Shown: positions 50,607 through 61,240 of the stretch, in pieces
Numbering within the stretch: the stretch's first letter is position 1
How the letters are laid out: each line of letters starts with the position of its first letter
NCBI RefSeq assembly: GCF_015082335.1
Contig: NZ_BLRL01000007.1
Coordinates: 19,468 to 83,467, forward strand
Direction: 5' to 3'
Length of the DNA stretch: 64,000 bases
Origin: Moritella sp. F3
GTDB taxonomy: Bacteria; Pseudomonadota; Gammaproteobacteria; Enterobacterales; Moritellaceae
Position numbers and translations under genes: made by a program
Notes under the pieces: generated by a model
The model's database searches: none
What the model was told of the DNA's origin: nothing
The model's input: the letters and a program-made list of their open reading frames with translations, nothing else

Positions 50607-51509
50607 CTAACGCTTAGGCAAGTAACGCATTGGGTTAACAGGTTTACCACGAAAACGGATCTCAAAATACAATTCAGCACCTGAATTGGGGCCTGTATTA
50701 CCCATGGTTGCGATCTTCTGACCCGCCTTAACCCATTGTTGCTCTTTCACTAATAACTTTTGGTTGTAGGCATATGCGCTTAGGTAGTCATCATTATGCT
50801 TGATGATGATTAAGTTACCGTAACCACGTAAACCATTACCAGAATAAACCACTCGGCCATTTTCAGAAGCAATCACGTTGCGTCCTAAGCTGCCGCCAAT
50901 ATTAACGCCTTGCTGCCCTGATTTACTCGTCGAATAAGTACTAATTAATTTGCCTGACGCCGGCCATCCCCATTTCAATTGGTTGTTACTCACCACGGTT
51001 TTTGGCTTCACCACAGGTTTCACTTTCACTGGAGGCTTAGGCTTCACTGGTGGTTTAGTTTTTACCGGTGATCGGACAGGGGCTTTCGCGACAACCGTTT
51101 TGGTCGTTGCAGGTTTAGCTAATGGTTTTGATGGCGCTTTAATACTGGTTTTGGCGCTATTGTTATTGCTGCTAGACGTTGTAGCGACTTTCACCGAGAC
51201 CGGTTTTTTATAAACTGGCGTGGGTATTTTACCCTGTAGTTTTAATACCTGGCCGGGGTAAATTTCATAAGAGTTAGGGATCTTATTTAAAGCCGCTAAA
51301 AATTTAAAATCTTGATTACTTCGCCATGCTATCGCATACAGGGTATCGCCTTTTTTAACACGATAACTCGATGCATAAATACGAGATCTAAGTTCAGTTT
51401 TATAACCCTGAACACTCGTTACAGGTGCAGGGCTATGATTGGCAGTAGAGCAACCGACTAACTGCGCGAGCAGAAAATACAGCGCAATATGATGCCATTT
51501 TATACTCAC
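50607..51509 (-). CDS. nlpD: NlpD, murein hydrolase activator lipoprotein
   Basis: Outer-membrane lipoprotein that activates amidase AmiC at the septum. Lipobox LVGC is followed by a LysM domain ([18 protein letters not shown]...IYPGQVLKL), a long Pro/Lys/Val linker with KPPVKPK-type repeats, and an M23/LytM domain. Its zinc ligands are gone (AYAYN for AYAHN-type, LYFEIRF for LHFEIRY-type), as expected for an activator rather than a peptidase. It overlaps pcm by four bases and precedes rpoS. Confidence 0.93.
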   Translation of the reverse strand: MSIKWHHIALYFLLAQLVGCSTANHSPAPVTSVQGYKTELRSRIYASSYRVKKGDTLYAIAWRSNQDFKFLAALNKIPNSYEIYPGQVLKLQGKIPTPVYKKPVSVKVATTSSSNNNSAKTSIKAPSKPLAKPATTKTVVAKAPVRSPVKTKPPVKPKPPVKVKPVVKPKTVVSNNQLKWGWPASGKLISTYSTSKSGQQGVNIGGSLGRNVIASENGRVVYSGNGLRGYGNLIIIKHNDDYLSAYAYNQKLLVKEQQWVKAGQKIATMGNTGPNSGAELYFEIRFRGKPVNPMRYLPKR

Positions 51510-52147
51510 GCTAAGTCACCTTGTACTAAAGGCACAAAGCGTACATTTTCAACATTCTGACTGGTGTAGCTATCACCATTGCGAGTGATCACTTGTAATA
51601 CTTGAGATTCGACACCTAAGGGAAGAATCAGCTGACCACCATCGGCTAATTGCGTTAATAGTGCTTGCGGTACTTCCGCAGGCGCAGCCGTCACGATAAT
51701 AGCATCAAATGGCGCTTTACTTTGCCAGCCTTGCCAGCCATCACCGTATTTCATCATCACGTTATGCAGGTCCAAATTCTTTAATCGTCTTTTTGCTTGC
51801 CACTGTAGTGCTTGAATACGCTCTACCGAGTAAATACGGGGAAACACTTGCGCGAGGATAGCCGTTTGATAACCCGAACCAGTGCCAATCTCCAGCACCC
51901 GCTGTGGCTTGCTTTGCATTAACAGTTCCGTCATTCTAGCGACAATATAAGGTTGGGAGATCGTCTGACCTGCACCAATCGGCAAGGCTTGATTACCCCA
52001 TGCCTGCAATGCAAATGCCTCTTCGACAAAATAGTCTCGTGGCGTATCCTGTATTGCAGCCAATACACTCGGTGCACTAATTCCTTGTTGTTCAAGCAAC
52101 GATTTTATACGCTGCCCTGCTACTCCTGTATTACCCAGTTGGATCAT
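51506..52147 (-). CDS. pcm: Protein-L-isoaspartate O-methyltransferase
   Basis: Repairs isoaspartyl residues with S-adenosylmethionine. The 213-residue protein has [16 protein letters not shown] and [15 protein letters not shown], the family signatures. It overlaps truD and nlpD by four bases each (ATGA type). surE, which normally precedes it, is absent. Confidence 0.95.
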   Translation of the reverse strand: MIQLGNTGVAGQRIKSLLEQQGISAPSVLAAIQDTPRDYFVEEAFALQAWGNQALPIGAGQTISQPYIVARMTELLMQSKPQRVLEIGTGSGYQTAILAQVFPRIYSVERIQALQWQAKRRLKNLDLHNVMMKYGDGWQGWQSKAPFDAIIVTAAPAEVPQALLTQLADGGQLILPLGVESQVLQVITRNGDSYTSQNVENVRFVPLVQGDLA

Positions 52148-53199
52148 ACGTCTCCTGATTTAACTTCTTGGTCAAAATGACGAACAACAAATTTTTCTTC
52201 AATTAATTCACGCACCACACTTGTTGCAAAACAACCTGATGGCAGATAGAAACTCACCGTTAGGCTATTCTCAGCAAGTTCATAGCTAAAGTTTTGCGGG
52301 CGTAATATTAACGCTTTACGTTCTTGGCGTAAGCCAGCAGCAACAAGTCCTTCAAGCAATTCTGGATATTGCGCGATGATAGTATCTTCAAATGCTAACG
52401 CGTCACTCATCGCACTACTATTGCCTTTACCCACTAACGGTGCAGATAATTTCAGAGCACCTTGCGCAACACGCTCAATGATATCGGCCGTTAAGGTCTC
52501 TTCGGTAAAGAATGAGTTCGAACCTTGTAAAATCAAGCAATCACCTGGCATTGGGGTTTGCCATTTTGCCTGGCTAATACGCTGACTCACAACCTGATTG
52601 AATATCAAACTACGGGCAGCAGAAATATAAAAACTACGCTTGTTACGGTCTCTAATTTTTTTACCAGCAAACATCTCTTTTGCACAATCGATATTACTGC
52701 CATTACGGCCAAAGCGCTGCTCACCAAAGTAATTCGGCACACCGACTGTTTTTATATTTTCTAAACGTTCCACGAGGCCATCAGTACTGCTTAAATCCGT
52801 CATTTTTAAAGTAAACTGATTACCTTTAAGTGCACCGGTACGCAATTTTTTGTTATGACGTACAATTTTGAGTACTGTAATCTGCTCTGTTTCAACACTC
52901 GAAAAATCAGGCGTTTCTTTACCCGGCATGTGAATGCCAAACCATTGTTCCGTAATAGCATGGCGATCTTTCAGGCCTGCATAGCTAACATGTTTATCTG
53001 CCACACCAGCGGCTTTCGCTAATGCACGAGCCACATATTGGGTATTTTCTCCCTCTTTACGGATCGAGATAAAGATATGTTCACCTTCACCTGTTAACTC
53101 AAAGCCAAGGTCTTCAATAACCACAAAATCGGCAGCTTCCTGCTTAATAAAACCTGTGATAGTAGGTTTGCCGTATAAATATTCAAATTCAGGAAGCAT
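52144..53199 (-). CDS. truD: tRNA pseudouridine synthase TruD
   Basis: Makes pseudouridine 13 in tRNA-Glu. It has [19 protein letters not shown], the catalytic Asp in [14 protein letters not shown] and [16 protein letters not shown]. The ATG at 53199 aligns with the family start and has GGAGA five bases upstream; an upstream ATG at 53229 adds ten unconserved residues. It is 67 bases after ispF and overlaps pcm. 351 residues. Confidence 0.95.
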   Translation of the reverse strand: MLPEFEYLYGKPTITGFIKQEAADFVVIEDLGFELTGEGEHIFISIRKEGENTQYVARALAKAAGVADKHVSYAGLKDRHAITEQWFGIHMPGKETPDFSSVETEQITVLKIVRHNKKLRTGALKGNQFTLKMTDLSSTDGLVERLENIKTVGVPNYFGEQRFGRNGSNIDCAKEMFAGKKIRDRNKRSFYISAARSLIFNQVVSQRISQAKWQTPMPGDCLILQGSNSFFTEETLTADIIERVAQGALKLSAPLVGKGNSSAMSDALAFEDTIIAQYPELLEGLVAAGLRQERKALILRPQNFSYELAENSLTVSFYLPSGCFATSVVRELIEEKFVVRHFDQEVKSGDV

Positions 53200-53265
53200 T
53201 GTGTTCTCCACATTAGGGTTAGTTTGCATTAATTTAATTTCGCTTATCTATTCTTTACTAATAAC

Positions 53266-53745
53266 TTACGCATTCTTCATTAATAATACGACCGCTTCAC
53301 ATGCAACGCCTTCTTTACGCCCTGTAAAACCTAGTTTTTCTGTCGTTGTCGCTTTGACATTTACCGTACCAATGTCAGTTTCAAGATCATCACTTAATAC
53401 CGCTCGCATCGCTTGAATGTGGGGCGCGATCTTAGGTGCTTGAGCAATGATGGTGACATCTAAGTTACCGATGCGATAACCCAGTTCTTTCACTTTACTA
53501 AACACGTCTCGTAATAAAATACGGCTATCAATGTTTTCAAATTCAGCTGATGTATCAGGGAAGTGATGGCCAATATCGCCAAGCGCTAGCGCACCAAGTA
53601 AGGCATCACAGATTGCATGTAGTGCAACATCACCATCGGAATGCGCTAAGAAACCTTGCTCATAAGGGATTGCGACACCGTTAATCATTACCGGACCTGC
53701 ATTACCAAATTTATGTACGTCAAAACCATGGCCAATTCTAAACAT
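53266..53745 (-). CDS. ispF: 2-C-methyl-D-erythritol 2,4-cyclodiphosphate synthase
   Basis: MEP-pathway enzyme of 159 residues. The metal ligands are in [10 protein letters not shown] and [11 protein letters not shown], with [13 protein letters not shown] at the nucleotide site. It follows ispD by 15 bases. Confidence 0.97.
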   Translation of the reverse strand: MFRIGHGFDVHKFGNAGPVMINGVAIPYEQGFLAHSDGDVALHAICDALLGALALGDIGHHFPDTSAEFENIDSRILLRDVFSKVKELGYRIGNLDVTIIAQAPKIAPHIQAMRAVLSDDLETDIGTVNVKATTTEKLGFTGRKEGVACEAVVLLMKNA

Positions 53746-53760
53746 TATTTATCTTCCCCA

Positions 53761-54465
53761 TTACATTTCATGATTATTCTGTTGCGTTAGCTGCTGTAAA
53801 AATAGCGTCGCTAGCGGCATGTCTTCAGGACGGGTTATCTTAATATTATCTGCGCGGCCAACCACCATTTTTGGGGTTAAACCAAGTAATTCAATTGCCG
53901 AGGCTTCATCGGTAATATTCGCATTATCAGCAAGACCAGTGGTAAGTGCATCGTTCAGCAATTTAACCGGAAACATCTGTGGCGTTAACGCATGCCACAA
54001 TAACTCACGATCCACAGTGGCAATGATATTACCTTGGGCATCAGTACGCTTCATCGTATCGCGAACCTGGCTACCAAGAATAGCACCATGCTCAGAATCG
54101 AGAGCACCAGTAATTAAATTATCGATATCAACGTGAGTAAGACAAGGTCGTGCGGCATCATGTACGAGCACCCAATGGTATGCGTGACAGACCTGTAATC
54201 CCGCTAATACTGAATCAGCGCGTTCTTTACCACCATCTACACGTATAACAGCGGGGTCGTTAGCGATGTCTAAATCGGCAAACCAGCCATCTTCAGGCCC
54301 TAACGCAACCACAACTTGGCGAATGCGAGGGTGGCTTAATAACGCCATTAACGTGTGTTCAATGACGGTTTTATTGTGCAGCTGTAAATATTGCTTGGGA
54401 ATATTTGCGCCCATACGTGCGCCAACACCCGCGGCTGGGACAACCGCGATAAATTGTTCCGTCAT
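53761..54465 (-). CDS. ispD: 2-C-methyl-D-erythritol 4-phosphate cytidylyltransferase
   Basis: Makes CDP-methylerythritol from CTP. The 234-residue protein starts with VPAAGVGARMGANIPKQYLQL, the nucleotide loop, and has VLVHDAARPCLT. It lies 9 bases after ftsB and before ispF, a conserved cluster. Confidence 0.96.
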   Translation of the reverse strand: MTEQFIAVVPAAGVGARMGANIPKQYLQLHNKTVIEHTLMALLSHPRIRQVVVALGPEDGWFADLDIANDPAVIRVDGGKERADSVLAGLQVCHAYHWVLVHDAARPCLTHVDIDNLITGALDSEHGAILGSQVRDTMKRTDAQGNIIATVDRELLWHALTPQMFPVKLLNDALTTGLADNANITDEASAIELLGLTPKMVVGRADNIKITRPEDMPLATLFLQQLTQQNNHEM

Positions 54466-54474
54466 CTCTGTCGC

Positions 54475-54759
54475 CTAATTATTGTCATCATCATTAATAA
54501 TACGGTAGAAGGTTTCGCCTTTCTTGATCATACCTAACTCATTACGCGTGCGCTCTTCAATCGCATCGTTACCATTACGTAAATCTAATATTTCATTTTT
54601 GAGTGCGGTATTACGTTCGAGCAAAACTTGGTTATTGTTATACTGAATATCGACTTCACGTTCGATTCGTTTGTAGTCCATCAAGCCATTATTTCCGGCA
54701 ACAAAATGATAGAGCAATAAACTGAGAATTAAGATTAATACAAAATAAAGCAGGCGCAT
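54475..54759 (-). CDS. ftsB: Cell division protein FtsB
   Basis: Bitopic divisome protein that forms a complex with FtsL and FtsQ. The 94-residue protein has one N-terminal membrane segment (LLYFVLILILSLLLYHF), then a coiled coil and the conserved ERTRNELGMIKKGETFYRI. The ATG at 54759 is preferred because the GGG-rich ribosome site is nine bases before it; the upstream ATG (54768) has that site directly adjacent. It leads the ftsB-ispD-ispF run. Confidence 0.92.
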   Translation of the reverse strand: MRLLYFVLILILSLLLYHFVAGNNGLMDYKRIEREVDIQYNNNQVLLERNTALKNEILDLRNGNDAIEERTRNELGMIKKGETFYRIINDDDNN

Positions 54760-55274
54760 GACAATCATCCCGTAAATGAATCAGTTATTGTCACATATTA
54801 TGGAAAGATTGGTTAGCGTATAAATAAAAAAACCATTAGAAATAAGATTCGAATGAGATAAATCTAATACCGCTAGGCAATTAAATCTAAACATTGATGA
54901 ATTAACTACAAAATCAATCTCCACGTATGACATTCCGTCTTCACTGACCAATAAGCAACCAGTTCACTAACTGACACCTCATAAAAATATAATCCACTAA
55001 CAAAACAACACTCTAAATAAATAATACTATCAACCATTATGACTTTCGCTCGCAGATCACATAACGCGACACACTGTCATCTATTTATTTTTATTATCGA
55101 CATAAATGCTGCATATTTAAAATCAAGTTACCGCTAACATAATTGCTAACAATCATGCATAACTTAGTCACACCAAGCTACAAACTCAGTTAAATAACGT
55201 GAAAACCAAGAAACCACTGAGTTACCGGTAATTTTACATTTAATTATTTTATACGATTTAAGGAAGATAAAGCT
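54760..55274. other. Intergenic region between ftsB and the repeat lipoprotein
   Basis: About 515 AT-rich bases between divergent genes, without a supported reading frame or RNA. The ftsB promoter is expected at the left end and the lipoprotein promoter at the right end; I could not fix either. In vibrios eno directly precedes ftsB, so this gap and the next gene are an insertion. Confidence 0.4.
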
Positions 55275-56927
55275 ATGAATAATATAAATAAAAAGTTTGC
55301 ATTAACGCCACTAGCAGCAATCCTATCACTAACATTAATTGGCTGTGGTTCTGATAATACAGAGTTCGGAGCAAACTCAAATATTACTCTGAATGATAAA
55401 GGCCAGGTTATCGAAGAAAGAGTTGATCTTGATAATGATGGCGTGACCGATTCAATCTTAAAGTATGAATATAATCAAGCAGGCTATATTTCTGCCGAAT
55501 CAGAAGATAAGAATGCAGATGGCATTCCAGACATCGAAAAAACATTTGAGTATAATGAACAAGGTCAAAAAACGAAGCAAACATCAGACTGGAATCATGA
55601 TGGTATTTCAGAGTCGACCGACGTATATGAATATGATGAAGCAGGTCAAATCACTAAAGTATCAACGGATAGAAATAATGATGGTATTTCAGAGGTTAAT
55701 TTCTCTTACGCCTATAATTCTGCAGGATTAGTAGAGGCGAAAGCGAGAGATCTAGATAATGATAGCATTAGTGAAAATGTAGAAGCATTTCAATATAATG
55801 AACAAGGTCAAGTAGCCTCTCAAAATAATGACTTAGATGGAGATGGCATCAATGATGAGGTTCTCAACTATGAATATAATGATGCCGGCCTAAAAACAAT
55901 TGTATATAAAGATGTTAATGCTGACGGCATTGATGATCAAGTTGAATTATATGAATATAACGCCGATGGGCAATTAATCCTACTGACTAAGGATCTCAAT
56001 CTTGATGGTATTCCAGAGAGCAGAGAACGTTATGAATATAATACTTTAGGTCAAAAGACAGTTAAACATACCGACCGTAATGCTAACGGCATCGAAGATG
56101 AACTCGAATCATACCAATATAATGATCTTGGCCAGGTCATTTTAGCCATAAGGGATATTGGCAGCGACGGGATTGTCGAAGGTACATTATCTTATGAATA
56201 TAATGAATTTGGTCAGTTTGTTAAGCGTGGCTTTGACAAAGGTTTTATCGATGGGGTTGATGGCGTAATTGATCTATACGTTTACACCGACTACAGTGAT
56301 ACCAGACAAATTACAGGTAACCAGTTTGATGTCGATGGCGATGGCGTAATTGATACATCGCAAGTATACCTAATCGATATACGAGGTCATAGAGTTGCAG
56401 CCATTAGATATAACACGCAAGGTATCGAGACATATCGCGCAATTTATGAATACGACAAATATAGACATGTCTCAGAAATGTCTAAGGTTGATGCCGATGG
56501 CACAGTTGCATACACGCACACATATGCATACAACGAATTAAACCTTGTCAGCACTCAAAATACGGTTAATGCCGATGGTTCATCGTATGCGCATACTTTC
56601 AATTATAATAACTTGAATAAAGTAGAAACAACAGAGACCGATAAGACAGGTAACGGCATCACAGATCTTATTACGAGTATCGGATATGACGACTTCGGCC
56701 GAGTGGCTTACCGTTATGTAGATACCGATGGCGATGGCACGACCAATGTCACCTTTCATAATATTTACAATATCATGGATAAGATTGCCACTGAAGAAAT
56801 GGACAGTAACCAGGATGGCAATACCAACAGATTTACTTACAATTATTATGACAACGCGGCAACGCTAATTCGTACAGAACGGGATAATAATGCCGACGGT
56901 ATTATTGACGAAGTCATCAATCGTTAA
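55275..56927 (+). CDS. Lipoprotein made of 27-residue YD/calcium-loop repeats
   Basis: The 550-residue protein has a signal peptide and lipobox LIGC (Cys24, followed by Gly, so outer-membrane sorting is likely). Residues 37-306 are ten exact 27-residue repeats. Each starts with YEYNxxGQ, a strand-turn form like RHS/YD repeats, and ends with DxNxDGIxD/E, a calcium-loop form like that of thrombospondin-3 and dockerin repeats. The rest (307-550) keeps the same elements at irregular spacing. I do not recognise a named family for the whole protein. A calcium-stabilised rod or adhesin on the surface is an inference. ATG preceded by AAGGA. Confidence 0.8.
   Translation: MNNINKKFALTPLAAILSLTLIGCGSDNTEFGANSNITLNDKGQVIEERVDLDNDGVTDSILKYEYNQAGYISAESEDKNADGIPDIEKTFEYNEQGQKTKQTSDWNHDGISESTDVYEYDEAGQITKVSTDRNNDGISEVNFSYAYNSAGLVEAKARDLDNDSISENVEAFQYNEQGQVASQNNDLDGDGINDEVLNYEYNDAGLKTIVYKDVNADGIDDQVELYEYNADGQLILLTKDLNLDGIPESRERYEYNTLGQKTVKHTDRNANGIEDELESYQYNDLGQVILAIRDIGSDGIVEGTLSYEYNEFGQFVKRGFDKGFIDGVDGVIDLYVYTDYSDTRQITGNQFDVDGDGVIDTSQVYLIDIRGHRVAAIRYNTQGIETYRAIYEYDKYRHVSEMSKVDADGTVAYTHTYAYNELNLVSTQNTVNADGSSYAHTFNYNNLNKVETTETDKTGNGITDLITSIGYDDFGRVAYRYVDTDGDGTTNVTFHNIYNIMDKIATEEMDSNQDGNTNRFTYNYYDNAATLIRTERDNNADGIIDEVINR
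55383..56192 (+). repeat. Ten tandem 81-bp coding repeats
   Basis: The repeats run head to tail without a gap, 810 bases in all, encoding residues 37-306. The unit length is exact but the DNA is diverged between units, so the array is old or under codon drift rather than freshly duplicated. Copy number could still differ among strains. Confidence 0.85.
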
Positions 56928-57016
56928 TAATGCGATTATCTTTACTTGTTATCCGATTTTAAAATAATTATACGCACATTACCGGATAACTTAATCGTAT
57001 TAATAAATTAGAGGTG

Positions 57017-57045
57017 AAAAAAACCCGCTATAAAGCGGGTTTTTT
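57017..57045. terminator. Bidirectional terminator between the repeat lipoprotein and eno
   Basis: AAAAAAACCCGC, six-base loop and GCGGGTTTTTT (stem about 57022-57028 with 57035-57041). It ends eno on the minus strand and can also end the plus-strand gene. Confidence 0.9.
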
Positions 57046-57074
57046 AATCTATTCAGAATTAAGTGTTAAGCAAA

Positions 57075-58415
<1,341 letters not shown>

Positions 58416-58445
58416 TTACCGCGACACTAATATTAAAATCTCTGA

Positions 58446-60146
<1,701 letters not shown>

Positions 60147-60235
60147 TTATAAACAAATCCCCCTCATCCCACAATGTTGACAAGTATACCATTGTCGTTT
60201 TTCCATAACTGTGCGGTAGATCATATGTTGTAATT

Positions 60236-61030
60236 TTATTTCACTTTCTGCCAAAATGATTCCATTTCACTTATAGAACAATCACTTAATGACTTACCAT
60301 TCTGTAATGCAAGTACTTCTACCTGTCTAAATCTTTTTTCAAACTTTTCATTTGCCTTGCGGAGTGCTTGCTCAGGGTCTTGCTTTAAGTGGCGAGTGAC
60401 ATTCACAACAGAGAACAACAGATCACCTAATTCCTCTTCCAGTTTATCTGTATCTACAATGTGCGCATCAGCCTCTTCTACGACCTCATCAATCTCCTCG
60501 TAAACCTTTGATAAAGCTTGCTTATAATGTTCAAAATCAAATTTAACATCCGCTGCACGCTGCTGTATTTTTGCGGCTCTAACTAAGGCGGGTAAAGCAT
60601 GAGGAATATTGTCTAATGCACTGAGATTCGTTGTTTTATCATGGCTTGATAAACGTTCTTTAGATTTTTGTTTTTGCCATGCATCAATAATACCAGCCTT
60701 GGAGTGTAGTTTTATTTCACCAAAAATATGTGGGTGACGTTGTAATAATTTATTCGCAAGTTGCTGGATAACATCATCGAAACTAAATAAGGCTTGTTCT
60801 TGCCCCAATCGTGAGTAATAGAGGACATGATAAAGTAAATCACCTAATTCACCTTCCAACCCTTTAATATCATTATTATCAATTGCGTCAATGACTTCGT
60901 AAGCTTCTTCAAGGGTAAATTTAGTGAGCGATTTAAAATCTTGTTGCAAGTGCCAAGGGCAGCCTGTATCTGGGTTACGTAATTGTTCTAGCATCTGATG
61001 CAAATCGGCGATCGTGTACTTTTCTTTCAA
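60236..61030 (-). CDS. mazG: Nucleoside triphosphate pyrophosphohydrolase MazG
   Basis: Hydrolyses (d)NTPs to monophosphates and lowers ppGpp-related stress. The 264-residue protein has two MazG domains, the first with LEEAYEVIDAIDN and LEGELGDLLYHV, the second with KVYEEIDEVVEE and LEEELGDLLFSVVNV. It is 153 bases upstream of pyrG on the same strand. Confidence 0.94.
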   Translation of the reverse strand: MKEKYTIADLHQMLEQLRNPDTGCPWHLQQDFKSLTKFTLEEAYEVIDAIDNNDIKGLEGELGDLLYHVLYYSRLGQEQALFSFDDVIQQLANKLLQRHPHIFGEIKLHSKAGIIDAWQKQKSKERLSSHDKTTNLSALDNIPHALPALVRAAKIQQRAADVKFDFEHYKQALSKVYEEIDEVVEEADAHIVDTDKLEEELGDLLFSVVNVTRHLKQDPEQALRKANEKFEKRFRQVEVLALQNGKSLSDCSISEMESFWQKVK

Positions 61031-61194
61031 AATAACTCCTATTAATTAAAGTTTTCAGCTAAAGAGCGTAGATCTAGGCTCATAGAGATAATGCTAAGTC
61101 ATAAACCAAAGGCAAATGCTTTATCAAGGAGTATATAATGATATGTCGCGTATTTGGAGTGGTGTCATTAAATGTTCGAGGCGAGGAATATAAT

Positions 61195-61227
61195 ACGCGA
61201 TAGGCCACTATAGATGGCTTATCGCGT
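61195..61227 (-). terminator. Hairpin after the HD-GYP gene
   Basis: ACGCGATAAGCCA and its near-perfect partner (61195-61207 with 61215-61227, one mismatch) form a 13-bp stem with a seven-base loop, 14 bases after the stop. On the minus strand only TATTATATT follows, so it is a weak terminator by T content. Confidence 0.5.
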
Positions 61228-61240
61228 GGAAAAACTGTAA

